In this document: positions 49,116-60,940 of the stretch, piece by piece
Layout: each line of letters starts with the position of its first letter
Numbering within the stretch: the stretch's first letter is position 1
Assembly (NCBI GenBank): GCA_013350335.1
Contig: CM023541.1
Coordinates: forward strand, 40,478,739-40,542,738
Direction of reading: 5' to 3'
From: Chimonanthus salicifolius
Lineage: Eukaryota; Streptophyta; Magnoliopsida; Laurales; Calycanthaceae
DNA: 64,000 nucleotides
Notes under the pieces: generated by a model
Database searches by the model: none
What the model was told of the DNA's origin: nothing
Seen by the model: the letters and a program-made list of their open reading frames with translations, nothing else
Translations under genes and position numbers: made by a program

Positions 49116-49340
49116 ATGGCATTTGAAGCTCCCCTTCTTCAAAAGAAAGGAACAGGAAATCCATTGCCCAGGAGGGGCCAGGTCAAAGCCAGGATATTAG
49201 GAAAGCTCGTAAGATCAGTCGTTGCGATGACGGCAAAAGCCGGAGAAAAGGGAAGAAGAAGAGGAAATGGTGGTGGAAGCTCAATCTCCCCGACGCTGCC
49301 CTTGAGTTCTTATGCCTTCGATGCACACTCTGATGCCTGA
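49116..49340 (+). CDS. Small basic plant protein of unknown function (intact copy)
   Basis: A single-exon frame of 74 codons. The N-terminal part has GNPLPRRGQVKARILGKLVR, then SVVAMTAKAGEKGRRRG, a glycine/serine stretch and a tail SSYAFDAHSDA. It is strongly basic in the middle, with no signal peptide or membrane segment. I recall similar short plant proteins with an LPRRGQVKARI core, but no function I can name. Support for coding: a duplicate 3.1 kb downstream (52231) keeps the same frame apart from one stop, with most changes replacing single residues. A TATA box and a long CT-rich leader precede it. The leader (48960-49115) is rich in TTCTTC and CTCTCT. The ATG context AGAAATGGC is good. 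Confidence 0.7.
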   Translation: MAFEAPLLQKKGTGNPLPRRGQVKARILGKLVRSVVAMTAKAGEKGRRRGNGGGSSISPTLPLSSYAFDAHSDA

Positions 49341-49768
49341 CCAATGCTAGACCAGAGAAAGTTTTTGTAGTTAATTCACTAATTGGGTTTTTTTTGGCGA
49401 AGTCATAAAATGTCTCTCTGCTGTTTTTTTCTCTTCTTGTTTCTTTTTTGATAGTGGAAAGGGCAAGAGTGATTGATGAAAAGCAGAGGACTTAAATTTT
49501 CACCGTTTGTAATATATATTTAGTTCCAATGAAATCGGTATATTTTCAGATCATTTGATCTTTCTCATGACCTGTTAATATTGTTTGCAGATGGTGTTTG
49601 GATGGAATGTATGATTCTTCGTATATTTACATGTGATAGAAACTTCTATTGTATCTAAGAAACAGAGGATAACCTCATGAGACTTTGGTTGGGTTTTTGA
49701 TGAATTTAATTAATTGGGTAATGGTTAATTATCATTTGAGACTGGTTTTGGTGATGTTCCCGGATCAG

Positions 49769-49769
<1 letters not shown>

Positions 49770-49804
<35 letters not shown>
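49770..49804. repeat. (TC)n microsatellite
   Basis: About 17 TC units downstream of the small gene. The duplicate block has only a short pyrimidine run at the same place (52943-52970), so the repeat grew after the duplication or was lost in the other copy. Confidence 0.9.
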
Positions 49805-49806
<2 letters not shown>

Positions 49807-50532
49807 CTTTACTTTTCTGATTTGGCCCAAATTCCTGTTCACATTTTCATTCTTCAATTAAGGGGAATAATGGTTGGTGATAATATTTTAGAATTGCTTT
49901 GAGATGGATTTGTAGTGTTTTATTTATTTATTTAATTTTGGGGAAGCATAAAAGGTTTTTTTTCTCTGTTGGGTTTTCTAAGCATGTGAGTGGTGAGGAT
50001 ATTGCTATGTTTCTGTTGGTAGTCTCTGTATTGGGAAGTAGAAAGAAATGGGGCATTGCTAGGACTCCAGGCAGTAGAACGAAGTTGGGTCATTTGAAGA
50101 TAGTTGTTAGGTATTTTGTTGTCGCCATTGCTATTATCATCAAAATTAAAATTTATTATTTACTTTTTATTACTAAATAATTGAGCATTGTTATAGTGAC
50201 AAAGGTGGTTGTGCCAGTGTGGGCGTATGGGAAGTCTCATAATGTCTATCGGAGTTGAAATGATATGGTATACAAATAGAAATATTCCTCCCTTTAGTAT
50301 AAGGTCTTTTGAGATTGTGAGGGGTCTATTTAAGGCCCAAAGCAGTCATAATTATGTTAGTGGACAGATCGTTACAAATCATTGTGTAATGGCCTGTCTC
50401 AAAGGAGGCTGCTTGAAAGAGAGTTTAGTCAAAAAGAGTTTGTGTCAGAGAGAAGCAGACAAAAGTCTTACATTTTAGTTCATGTAAACTTAGAAGAGTG
50501 AGATAAACTCATATAAGTTGTCATCAAGGATC

Positions 50533-51170
50533 AAATGTTCGGTGTGCTAATACGGTATGCCGATATGGGCGTAACGGCACACCGATACATATTAGCCATT
50601 ATGGGCTGATACGCATTCTCTCTCCGAGTTTTAATTTTATTATTTTTCTCAAAAAAAAATTGAAAAGATTGCAGCAAATCAAGAAAAATTTAGGCTTCAT
50701 TTCTATGTAATGTTATCATTATTTCGTGGTCATTTATTTAAATGTGATTTTAAAGTTATGAAATTGAAAATTTTAAAATATTTTGAAAAAATGTGGAAAA
50801 AATCCTAAAAATTCAAGAAAAATGGAAAATAAAATTTAGTAATTTTCTTCTATTTTTCTCCTAAAGAATGACCATTTTGAGCTGTTTTTATCATTTTTTT
50901 CGAATTTTTACTCTTAAACAATCTCAAATTCAATAATAAAGTATGGAAAAAAAAATTCACTTCAATCCTTATTGCCATCGCGTAGCTCTCTGAGCCTTCT
51001 TTCCACTGAAATTACCTCGATTGGAGTCCGTATGACAAATTATGCCAATTTTACCAGAGGTACCCTGTTTAGCATTACAGGCCGATACATTTAGCCGAAC
51101 ATTGTGAATCGGCCGTGAATTTTTTCATATGTATCGGCCGAATTCGTTTACCCAGGTTTTCATCACATGT
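50533..51170. mobile_element. ATCGGCCGAT-family element between the duplicated genes
   Basis: The left part has TACGGTATGCCGATATGGGC and CACACCGATACATATTAGCC; the right part has GGCCGATACATTTAGCCG, AATCGGCCGTG and TATCGGCCGAATTC. The centre is AT-rich. It resembles the element at 21211-21698 in its palindromic ends but lacks the CGGTTTTT array. Ends are approximate. Confidence 0.45.
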
Positions 51171-51687
51171 AGAGATATGTAGGCCATCGGCAATCTATAC
51201 AAAGGATTCAATAGAAATGTAGAAGGCTCTATTTGTAATCACCAACTCACTTTCTTATTTAATTTATGATTAAGATAAGTTTAAAGAGACATGAAAATGT
51301 ATACAATTTGTGTGAAAAAATAGTTAAAAATAGAAATAGAGGTTTTAGAATTAGATTTGGTGAGTAAAATTTATTTATCACACTTTTGTTGTGTTAGTGA
51401 CTAAAACGTTATGTAAATTTCGTATAAAAATGGCTAAATGTAGAAAAATATTTTTAAGAATACATTGAGTGAGTTGAAAGGATTTAGTTGGTATCAGACC
51501 TAAAAAGAAAATTTGTACTGAAAGTCTTAACATAGAAACAAAAATTATAATTACGTACCATGAATTGAAAGGATTTGACTTGATCTCATCACATCAAAGA
51601 ATAAGAAAAGCTCCTGTAAGAAATATAAAAAGAAATAAAAAAGAAAAATATTGAAAAGGATTATAAAATCAATGGGACACTTGGGCC

Positions 51688-51855
51688 TACCCAATGTTGG
51701 GTAGCTCAACTGGTTACTTCCCTCCTCATGAGGTAAGAGGTAGCTCGTTCGAGTCCTAGCGGCGTAAACTAGGGGTGTCCTGTATAGGTGTGGGGCGTTC
51801 CTCCGAGGAGTTTATGGGGGCCCTTGCCTCGTTCTTCCTCTGAGTTATAAAAAAA
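51688..51855 (+). mobile_element. tRNA-derived SINE (family 3) with 17-bp TSD
   Basis: Box A TAGCTCAACTGG (51702-51713) and box B GTTCGAGTCC (51749-51758) have tRNA-like spacing. The body ends in an A-run (51849-51857). The flanks at 51671-51687 and 51856-51872 (aatggg(a/g)cacttgggcc) match at 16 of 17 positions. It lies just upstream of the duplicate small gene. Confidence 0.88.
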
Positions 51856-52009
51856 AATGGGGCACTTGGGCCCTTTCTTTCTAAAGTCCAGTCCAAATCC
51901 AATCATTTTTGAACTGTTAACGGTTGAATTCTTGAGTCACTACTCACTAGAGTAATTTTGATGCTTGAGACGCAAGAAACTCACATCCCCAATCCCCAGT
52001 CCCCACCCA

Positions 52010-52020
52010 TTATATATTAC
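52010..52020 (+). promoter_or_regulatory. Probable TATA box of the duplicate small gene
   Basis: TATATATTAC sits about 215 bp upstream of the ATG, matching the place of the TATA box of the first copy. Confidence 0.45.
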
Positions 52021-52077
52021 ACTCCAAAGCCTCTCTTTCCTCATCTCTCCTTCTCCTCCTTCACTGGACTTTGAATT

Positions 52078-52105
52078 TCTTCTTCTTCTTCTTCTTCTTC
52101 TTCTT
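52078..52105. repeat. (TTC)n microsatellite in the leader
   Basis: About nine TTC units in the 5' leader of the duplicate gene. The first copy has a shorter CT-rich tract here. Confidence 0.85.
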
Positions 52106-52230
52106 TTCAAGAGACTCTTCAGCTTCCTTTCTTTTCCTTGTTTCTTAAAGAGCTTCTGTTGCTTCTTTCTTATCCTTCTTCCTCACTAAAGAGCTTCTAG
52201 TTCATATTTCCTCATTCAATACTTTGAGAA

Positions 52231-52458
52231 ATGGCGTCTGAAGCTCCCCATCTTCAAAACAAAGGAACAGGACATCCATTGCCCAGGAGGGGCCAGGTCA
52301 AAGCCGGGATATTTAGAAAGATCGTAAGCTCAGTTATCGCGATGCCCACAAAATCAGGAGAAAAGGCAAGAAGAAGAAGAGGATATGGGAATGGAAGCTA
52401 GGCCTCCACGACGCCGCCCAGGAGTTCTTATGCCTCCGATGCGCACTCTGATGCCTGA
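52231..52458 (+). pseudogene. Tandem duplicate of the small basic protein gene, with premature TAG
   Basis: The frame starts at ATG 52231 with MASEAPHLQNKGTGHPLPRR, against MAFEAPLLQKKGTGNPLPRR in the first copy. It reaches TAG at 52399-52401 after 56 codons. Beyond the stop the same frame continues with STTPPRSSYASDAHSDA to TGA at 52456-52458, so the lost tail is still well kept and the full length would be 75 codons. Some changes hit the core (KAGIFRKIVSSVIAM against KARILGKLVRSVVAM). Upstream and downstream DNA is also duplicated (to about 53260). The gene is either a recent pseudogene or makes a shortened protein without the serine-rich tail. Confidence 0.72.
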
Positions 52459-53011
52459 TCGATGCAAGATTGGAGCATGGTTTTGTAGTTAATTCACCAA
52501 TTGGGTTTTTTTTTCTGTGAAGTCTTAAAACGTCTCTCTGCTGGGTTTATTTTTCCTCTTCTTAATTTCCTTTTTTACTCCTTTTTCCTTGTTTAATGAC
52601 AGTGTATAGGGAAAGAGTGATTGATGAGAAGCAGAGGACTTGAATTTTCGATTGTTGTAAATAAATATTTAATTTCAATGAAATCAGTGTAATTTTAGAT
52701 CATTTGATCTTTCTAGTGCCCTGTTAGTATTATTTGCTGGTGGTTCTTGGATTTAATGTATGATTCTTTGTAGATTTACATGTGATTGAGATTCCTACTA
52801 CTGCATCTAAGATACAGAGGATAATCTCTTGTGGCTTTGATTGGGGTTTGGCGGATTTAAGCCCCTTTAATCAATAATCTATTAATTGGGTTTGGTTCTT
52901 GTCATTTAAGATTGGTGTTGGTGTTAATTCATGGATCAGATACCCTTTTTTTCTCTCTAACTTTTCTGCGTAATTAAGGGGAATAATGGTTAGTGATGAT
53001 ACTTTTGTATT

Positions 53012-53160
53012 GCTTTGAGATGGGGAATAATGTACTCTGTTTGGGGATGCCGTTCTTTTTCCATTCCTTTCATTTACATTTGGGGAATAATGTACTGTGT
53101 TTTCCATTAATGGTTGGGGATTCCTTCTTTTTCCATTCCTTTCATTTACATTTGGAGCAT
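53012..53160. repeat. Local tandem duplication (about 70 bp units)
   Basis: GGGGAATAATGTACT(C/G)TGT followed by TTTTCCATTCCTTTCATTTACATTTGG occurs twice in succession. It lies inside the downstream half of the duplicated block and is absent from the first copy. Confidence 0.75.
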
Positions 53161-53269
53161 GAAAAGCTCTCTGTTTTGTTGGGTTTTCTAAGCAGCACAG
53201 TGCTAAGAGTAATACTTGGTTTCTAATGGTAATCTACATATTGGGAAGTAGAAAGAAATTGTGTGTGTA

Positions 53270-54279
53270 ATGGAAGGAATGAAATAAAGCAAAATGGATT
53301 TAATAAAATAAGATTTCCATATAAAATAGTGACATAAGCACATTTTTTTTTACAAAGTGGGATAATTATTTTTTCATTTTTTAAATGGTATAAAGATTCG
53401 TCTTCTAAATTTTTTAATCACTTCAGTTTAGGAACCAGAGATTTAAGGTTCAAATTCTATAATCACCTTATGTATGTAAATATGAAGTTTTATTAAATAC
53501 CTCCGTACTTAAAAAGAAAAGAAGTCTCAAATTCTTCATCATAAAAGGAAAAAAAGGACAGGTTGTTTACTTCATGCTAGTACAATTCATATCTTAGACA
53601 AATTAGATTTAGCTATTTTCACACCTACAGGTCATGTGAGTTTAATAAGTTTCTTTGCACATGAAGTTAATTACAATTCTCTTTGTTGAATTTACATAGT
53701 CATTTTTAGATTTTTCAAATTTTTATAATTTTAAATTTTAAATTTTGTGGGTACTTAAGAATATAATTTCATAGATGGACTTTATATTTAAAGATGAAAA
53801 CTTTTCAATAAATTCATCAGCATGTAGGTCTCACATGCTTGTGTACACAACAAGAAATCTAAGGATTTTGTATTTTCTTGTGATGGTAGGATTTTTATTT
53901 ATTTATTATGTATTTTTTCTTGCAATATTTAGCTTCTTCAGAGTCTTGAGAAGAGTCTGAAAGACTTGAATGGGAGTCAGAGGAGGTGGGTCAGCATTAC
54001 TTTTTGGGATGCTGGCATATTCTCCGGCGGCAAAAGACTGTAGCTGTAGCTCTCTTATGTTGGGAAAATGTTTTCGCCTGCAGAAAGATTGACCTATTTA
54101 TTTATAATTAAATCACTAAAATTCTTCGTAATTTTTTAGAATTATGAAAGATCTGAAAATTATGTTTATCAATTCTTATTAAATTTAAATTTGAATTTTC
54201 TCAAATTTCATTGAGTTAAATTTGAAATTTTCTTAAAATACGAGACCTTTGGTCAAATTCTTTCAATTTTCAGGGAAAT
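53270..54279. other. AT-rich intergenic DNA
   Basis: No gene seen. Around 53405-53510 there is a weak tRNA-like stretch (AGATTTAAGGTTCAAATTCT) that may be an old SINE. Confidence 0.35.
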
Positions 54280-54460
54280 AAATTTCGGCCGATACTGGAT
54301 TTTAATATCTTGATATATCAACCGATATCTATTGTATCGAATGATATTTAAGATATCAGCTGATATGTGATATATATCACCGATATCTCAGGTTTTAATT
54401 TAAAAATAAATAGGTGAGAGAAATTTCTCGACCGAGATATCGGCCGATACTAAGGTTTAA
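54280..54460. repeat. Short copy of the ATCGGCCGATA family
   Basis: It is bounded by TTTCGGCCGATACTGG on the left and ATATCGGCCGATACTAAGG on the right, with GATATATCAACCGATATC-type palindromes between. It probably folds back on itself. Confidence 0.5.
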
Positions 54461-54674
54461 ATCTCTGCTTCAGTCATCATATTTTTTTTCTTCAATTTTG
54501 GACGTTCAGTCTTCATCATTTTTTTTTTCTCTTAAATAAAGTATTGTACTATTCTTTCATTTATTTTATTAGATAAATTAATCTCAAATTTGTGGCCATC
54601 AAATAAAAGAAAAATCAACTCAAAACTCCTATAAAGAAAAAGTATCAACATGCACAAATCTAATTCCCTTTATT

Positions 54675-54800
54675 TTTTACAACGGAGGTGTTCAAGTCTT
54701 TTAAAGCACCAAATCAATCCTTGAGATATGTGTAAAGAATTAAACTCAGAACTCGTACTTTTAGAAATGACGAGCCTTAGCCATTACTCCAACCCTTTTG
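54675..54800 (-). mobile_element. tRNA-derived SINE (family 2), minus strand
   Basis: On the minus strand it starts CAAAAGGGTTGGAGTAATGG, carries a box A-like stretch, then GTACGAGTTCTGAGTTTAATTC. It resembles 43527-43690. Confidence 0.45.
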
Positions 54801-55744
54801 AGTAAAAACTAACTCTATTTTACCTAATATACTAAATAATTTCATTTTAAAATCATAGGCCATAATGTTTCATATTTTCTTTCATTTACTTTTCTAAAAT
54901 CAAGATGTCCAAGCGTCCCATTTGAATTTTTCAGACATTCCATCTGATTAATTATTGATACATGCGTAAATCTTCTAATTTATATACACACATCGAGTAC
55001 AAAATTAAAGAAATATATAGACCCTAATAAAGTGGTGAGTGCAATTTATTTTGCAAACTATGGTCCCACAAGTCCACTGCATCAACTCCAATAAGCTTTT
55101 AAATGTTTGATCATATCCACCAATCTTCAATTTGGAATATTTTGGTAAGGCAAAGCAAATCATGATTTTGAGAGCTAAACCAATCAAAACTCAAAAAGAT
55201 GGGAATAAAGACATCTCTCAAGTCTCAACTACTCTACTTTATTCTTGTTTCATTTTATTATTAAATATAATACAGCAATCAGGAAAGCATTCAAGAGAAT
55301 CTACACCTAAAAGACTTCTATTGGTACAAAAGACATGATTATTATAATTAAAAAACAACAAAACGTGTTTATCATAAGATTAATTAAATTAGTCTCAAGT
55401 ATAGTTTTAACTTTGACCACCAGGCCATATCGAAATTTGGTATCATAACAAAAAAAAAAATATTATATAAAAGTTCTTCAATTTCTAATTGCTACTAAAA
55501 AGATAGATATGGAAGTTAATTATCAAATTTAATATCAGGATAGATAGAAAGCTCGAGCTTCACATGAGTGAAATTCGTTAGAAATTCATAATGAATAATT
55601 CTTCTTTAGTTCACAATTTTTTTTTTTTATAAAATTTGCTATTTTTTGAAATTAATATAAAAATTTGAGCTTATCTTTTTAAAATCACCAAATTTAATTA
55701 TAAATTTATTTTTTAAAAAAATATTTTCTCATAAATTTTCTCCA

Positions 55745-56880
55745 TTGTTAGATAATAATATGATAAACATCAAAGAAGAGACACCCTTTGAATCCAGAAT
55801 CACGCTCCCTATCCTTATTAGACTCAGTTTTCCAAAACAGCGTGGTCTATATTTCTCTAATGGAGGAGGAGACCAAGTCTCCCGGAGTCTATCCACCCTA
55901 GAACCACTGCTTATACAACCTCCCCAAGAAATTAATTTAAATTGTATTCTTTATACTCTCTATTAGACATTGGTACACATACAATCTCCCTATAGCATTG
56001 GACACTTTCTCTTTATTCCTACCCTCAAAGATTCTTGCATTTTTTTCTTTCCATATTGACAATAGGACTATCCCAGATATTGTATGCCATGTTTTTCTTA
56101 ATTTTGATCCCAAAGGTGACAGCTTCCAGCTCTCTATTAAAACACTCTCTTACATAATGCGTCTAACACCCAAGACACTTGTATGAGTCTGGCGAAGGAT
56201 TTTCAAAGTGTTCTCACTAAGGAACATGAGGCGAACAAGTGATCAATGTTTTCCTCACGTTTTCCACAAAATAGACATCCAAGATCATCCACTGAGTTAA
56301 AAACATTTCTCCTTGATAATTCTGCCACTGAGAGAACTTTACCTTTTAATGTGCACCAAACGAAAATCAGGATCTTAAGCGGAGCTTAACCTTTCTAGGC
56401 AGAGACAAATTGATTGCTTTGGGAGGTGAGTGTTGTCTTCACTGGTGCTTGTACCGTGAAGACCTCAAAAGGGTCCCATGTCCAAATTCATCTGTCTTCT
56501 TCCTCTCTCTATCAGGAATTCTTTTAACAGGGAAATTAAATGCTCAAAACTTTCTTTCTAAAACTCCTTAAGAGTGTTCTCTTGAATTGAATCTCCCAAG
56601 TGGTCATCCCTTGGCCATATTATAATAGTCTCGGACCAACACTTTTCTGTCTTCAGTTCACCTGAATAATTTTGAGAATATATCAAATAGTAGTCTCTCT
56701 CCCAAATCACACATCATTCCAAAATGAGGTCCTATCTTCCTTTTCCATTCGAATTCTTAATTTTTTCTTCAAAAATACACCAGACTTCACATCTCTAATC
56801 CCTATCTTCCAACAAGCTCTCGTGATTAATTTCTTACTTTGCACATCAATTAAATTGGATCATGTGTTCACATGGATAGA
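55745..56880 (-). mobile_element. Degraded LINE ORF2 C-terminal region
   Basis: On the minus strand the region 56150-56360 encodes a zf-RVT-like stretch with LGCLFCGK followed by ENIDHLF and C, as in LINE ORF2 zinc-binding domains. Sequence on both sides shows broken frames with the Trp- and Leu-rich character of such proteins. It differs from the LINE at 31395-32640, so it is a second lineage. Many stops; limits approximate. Confidence 0.55.
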
Positions 56881-57854
56881 TTGATGACCGAAAGAGGAAA
56901 TTAAAATATTAAATAGTATTTTCAAATATAAAATCCCCAGTTTATATTGAAATGTCGTATGTCACATGTAGACTTGAATAAAAAAACTAGCCATGTTTGT
57001 TAGATAAGACCTGTAAGTGTCATAAATTATACAGTACAAAAGTTCAGATCTGGTCACATATTTAATTGGTGCAGGATTATATATGAATATAAAATTAAAA
57101 GGCGTGTGAGTCAAGGCATGATCATCCCAACTTGTTGGTTTGACAGAAGATGCTAGGTAAGGCTTACCGCCCACGTAACTGATGAGAACATTAGTGACAT
57201 CGAAGGTGACGTTGTCACCTGATGACGGAAGGGAATTTGTAAAGATCGAAATTTGTGAAAAAATTCAAAGTCTTTCTTCGACGGAAACGTATCTCGACCG
57301 ATCGATAAAAGTGATTTAAAAAAAATGAAAGAAGAGAAAAATTTCAGTCGAAATGTCAGATCGAATTAGTGATTTTAAATCCCCGATTTCATTGTTGTTG
57401 TTTATGATTCGAGTTAATTTAATTTGATAGAATTTTTAAATTAGATTAGTCAATGAGTTTTGCTGAATTTTTTTAAATTAAATATTAAAATTTAATTGTG
57501 TTGCTTAATTTGATGAGATTTTGAATTGAGTTCAGATTTTAAAATTTTTAAAGTATTTAACAAGTTTATAAATTTTGGTCAAATGGTTTGAATTTATATT
57601 TTAAAAATTTCTTTTTAAAAATATATAATTAATATACTTGAAATTGATAAAAAATTCAAAAAGTTAATCTTTTGTTTGGATTTTCAAAATATTTGTCAAA
57701 ATTTTAAGTATAACAATTTAAGATCTATTTTTAAAAGGATCGACATTTTACAACATATGCATGTAAAATCATGGCTTTTTCGGTGGTTTTTGAAGTAATG
57801 AGTATTATACGTAAAGATATTTAATCAACATAATTGATTTTGTGATTCACTCAT

Positions 57855-57995
57855 TTATAACGGGTGTAATTCAATTGATAATTTTCTACTTCAGAAAGTG
57901 GAAGGTGTTAGATTTGAATCTCTATAGCCTTACCTGGCATTTCGTAAGAACAATGGAGAGTCTTACGTTGAATTTCGTACAATTTTCCACGTAAA
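57855..57995 (+). mobile_element. tRNA-derived SINE (family 1), plus strand
   Basis: Box A-like TAATTCAATTGA near 57868 and box B-like AGATTTGAATC at 57910-57920 are followed by GGAGAGTCTTACGTTGAATT and CAATTTTCCACG. The tail matches the SINE at 44780-45012. Decayed. Confidence 0.5.
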
Positions 57996-59149
57996 ATATC
58001 TCAAAAATAGAGTACATAAAAGTTACTGTTGAATATCATTATTTTTTTCCAACTCCAAGATTGTGAGCTAAGTTTTTTTTTTTATTTTAATATTTGGTGT
58101 AACTATCAACCCATAATTATCTATCAAATTATTTTTAAAATTTAAAATATAAAAATAGATATATGACCTACTCAACCAGTATCGGTTCAATGCCACCCAC
58201 GTGTCCTTGTGGTCAATATGTGGTCGTATTCATTTTTTATTTTTTACCTCGTATTCCCTGTGGTCAGTGTGCTGACATGATATATTTTGAATATTTTATA
58301 CATGTTCTATACTTATATTAAAAAAATACTTATATATAATATTAGTTGGTAGCTTTACAAACTCGATCACCGAAAAGCGTCGCATATTACTTTGAGCAAT
58401 TAGGTATAAATTAAATTAACTAAATACAATAGTGATGGATCTATTAAATTTTTTTTTTCTCTAGATACATAACTTATCAAAAATCATCTTAATTAACTAA
58501 TTGAACCAATTTTTTAATCTCTCCAAATCTTGATCAATTTAAATTATTAAACATATGACTTAATTAATTTAATCAAAGTGATTTTATGTACATTAGATAT
58601 TCGAGAATTTTTTTTTTTAATAAACTCATCATTTTCTCATTTGATAAGTCGAATATCTTAGTGTACAGGATAATTAATATGTCGTATACTACAGTACAAG
58701 TGATCATTTCACATAGAGAAAGCCATTAATTTTTTTTTTCCATTTCTTCATGTGTAAATAAAAATTTGAGATAAAATATTTTCAATGGTGATATTCTTAA
58801 AGTGAAGGAGGAATACAAGGTGTGAATGCCATGACATGAGTCTCTCAAAGAAAGCCAACAATGCAAGTACAATGAATCACGTTTTCATTTTCAGGTCTTT
58901 CCAATTTCCATGTTCTTATTCTCCAACTTCAAACTACTTCGTCAAGTTTTTCTCTCCCACGGCCTATGGCTATCCTGCTGTATAATATGTTTCTATTCAT
59001 GGCCCACTTGAATGTGAGCAGATTCCTGACTCCAGCCAAGATAAAATACACCAATGAGATAAAAATGTCAGAGATTTCTAACTTCTGAAAACGCTAAAAT
59101 CAAATAATATTCTTTCTAGATTTTTGTACGGAATTTTGTGATAGTATAC
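57996..59149. other. AT-rich intergenic DNA
   Basis: No gene or element ends recognised. The motif ACTTATCAAAAATCATCTTAATTAA near 58467-58500 belongs to the dispersed family noted in the findings. Confidence 0.35.
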
Positions 59150-59790
59150 TTTAAAATCTGCATTTGACTCGAGTTTTCATAAGAGTAAGTTTCTTGAATA
59201 ATTTATATAAATAAAGTATCAAAATTTATTTACTCTAAATTTTATGAATTAGACTAATTTTAAATAAAAAGGCTATAATTTTGTGTTTCAAAAATCATAA
59301 CCAAAGAATTAAAGAAAAATGGTCTTCTTTTTTAATTCTTTGGGTACGATTTTTGAAACCTAAAACTATACAATTTTCATTTAAAATCAGTCTCGGAGTT
59401 CATAACAGTCAGGATAGATGAATTTTGATACCTTGTTTGTAGAAATAGGTCGAGAAATTGCGAGCCAATTATCACATTTACACGTTTGGCTCGAGTTTTC
59501 AAAAGAGTCAGTTTCTCGACCAATTTCTAAAATAAGGTATAAAAATTAATCTATTTTGAATTTTATGAACTCCGGAACTGATTTTAAGTGAAAAATGTAT
59601 AGTTTTGAGATTCAAATATCATACCCAAATAATTAAAATGGAAGATCATTTTTCCTTAATTATTTGGGTACAATTTTTGAAACCCAAAACTATACACTTT
59701 TCATTTAAATTCAGTTATAGAGTTCATAAAATTCAGATTAAATGAATTTTGATACATTTTTTATTAAAATCGGTAAAAAAATGACCTCAT
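59150..59790. repeat. Two tandem foldback units
   Basis: Two head-to-tail units (about 59160-59450 and 59485-59770) share CGAGTTTTCA(T/A)AAGAGT at the start. Each contains an inner inverted repeat in which TTTGAGATTCAAATATC-like sequence pairs with GATTTTTGAAACCTAAAACTA-like sequence. Each unit could form a hairpin of some 50 bp or more. Confidence 0.65.
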
Positions 59791-59929
59791 TTGAAAATCT
59801 CACTCCATAGCCCACATAGAAAAGTTTGTTTGAAGGATCCCAAGTGATCCTTCGAACGAATACAAAGCTATAAGTTCCATCGTTTTCGAGACGATCTTAT
59901 CATCCGAACGAACTTAAAATAAACTGTCA

Positions 59930-60026
59930 ATTTGAATTATAAAAGCTGAAAGGATAATATGGTATTTTCACTTGTTTTTTGAAATCGGATGTATAGAGGC
60001 ATAAAAATCAGGTGCCTATATGGCCC
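59930..60026. repeat. Right end of a GGCCAT-terminus element
   Basis: Inverted, it reads TGGGCCATATAGGCACCTGA and continues with CATCCGATTTCAAAA, matching the arm of the MITE at 60941-61142. The other end is not found. Confidence 0.45.
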
Positions 60027-60349
60027 ACTTTTATTTATTATCATTATTCTTGGTGACGTCAGATTGGGTATGGTTTAATAATTCAGAAACATGGTCGATC
60101 TTGGAGTTTGAAAAACACTATTGGAATAATTACTTCAAAAAGTTGATATATATCGAACTATTATTTGAATATACCGCTAACATTTTTATTCATATAATGT
60201 CTTATATCATTTTACGATAATCTATACATAATTTATATTATTAAAAATTTCACATTAATAGCATTCATTTAAAATTTAGCCGATTGATACTATAGTACAA
60301 TGGTTTTAAGACACACTGATATATATATATATTCCAAAATATCCAAACC

Positions 60350-60510
60350 TTTTAGAGCACTGACTAATTTTTGGACATACGTAAGTCTCTCTACTCGTAT
60401 ACATCGGATAGCTCTATGGAAAGTGATCTTTTCGGATGGAATAAGAATCAAATTTAAGACTTTCGCTTCTTGAACCATATTCTTAACCATCATTTTAACC
60501 CTTTTGAATT
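60350..60510 (-). mobile_element. tRNA-derived SINE (family 2), minus strand
   Basis: It ends on the right with ATCATTTTAACCCTTTTGAATTC and shares order and words with 43527-43690 (ATACGTAAGTCTCTCTAC / CATATACGTCTAGTAATTC). Decayed. Confidence 0.4.
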
Positions 60511-60940
60511 CAAATTGATAAGCATCTGTCAATCTATAAAACTTGAATAAGTATATTAGGACTGATCTCATAATAATAATAATGTTAATATGCAGTAGAG
60601 ACGGTTCTAGCCTTATGTTCCAACATGAATGCATCTCATTATAATAATGATATGATGATTTATATTTAGTTTGACATTTTAAGCTCATTAATAAATTGGT
60701 TTGGTAGCTTTCACATACTCTGGCGGACTAGTCGAGTGCGACGCGTGAATACCTCCGGACCTTAAAAAAAAAAAAAAAAAATATTTGGTTCAAGCTTGGC
60801 TCATAACTATTTTTTCACTTCTATTATCTATATAACAAAGAGTTGGAATGGATGGACAATTAAGACATTTCAAGCTATATACTATGATTTGGTATTGTTA
60901 GAGTAAAAAAATTTGTGATGGTGTAAACGATTTGATTTAA

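Noticed and set aside
51702..51758. tRNA gene on the plus strand
   Set aside because: Flanked by a 17-bp duplication with an A-run tail, so it is a SINE.
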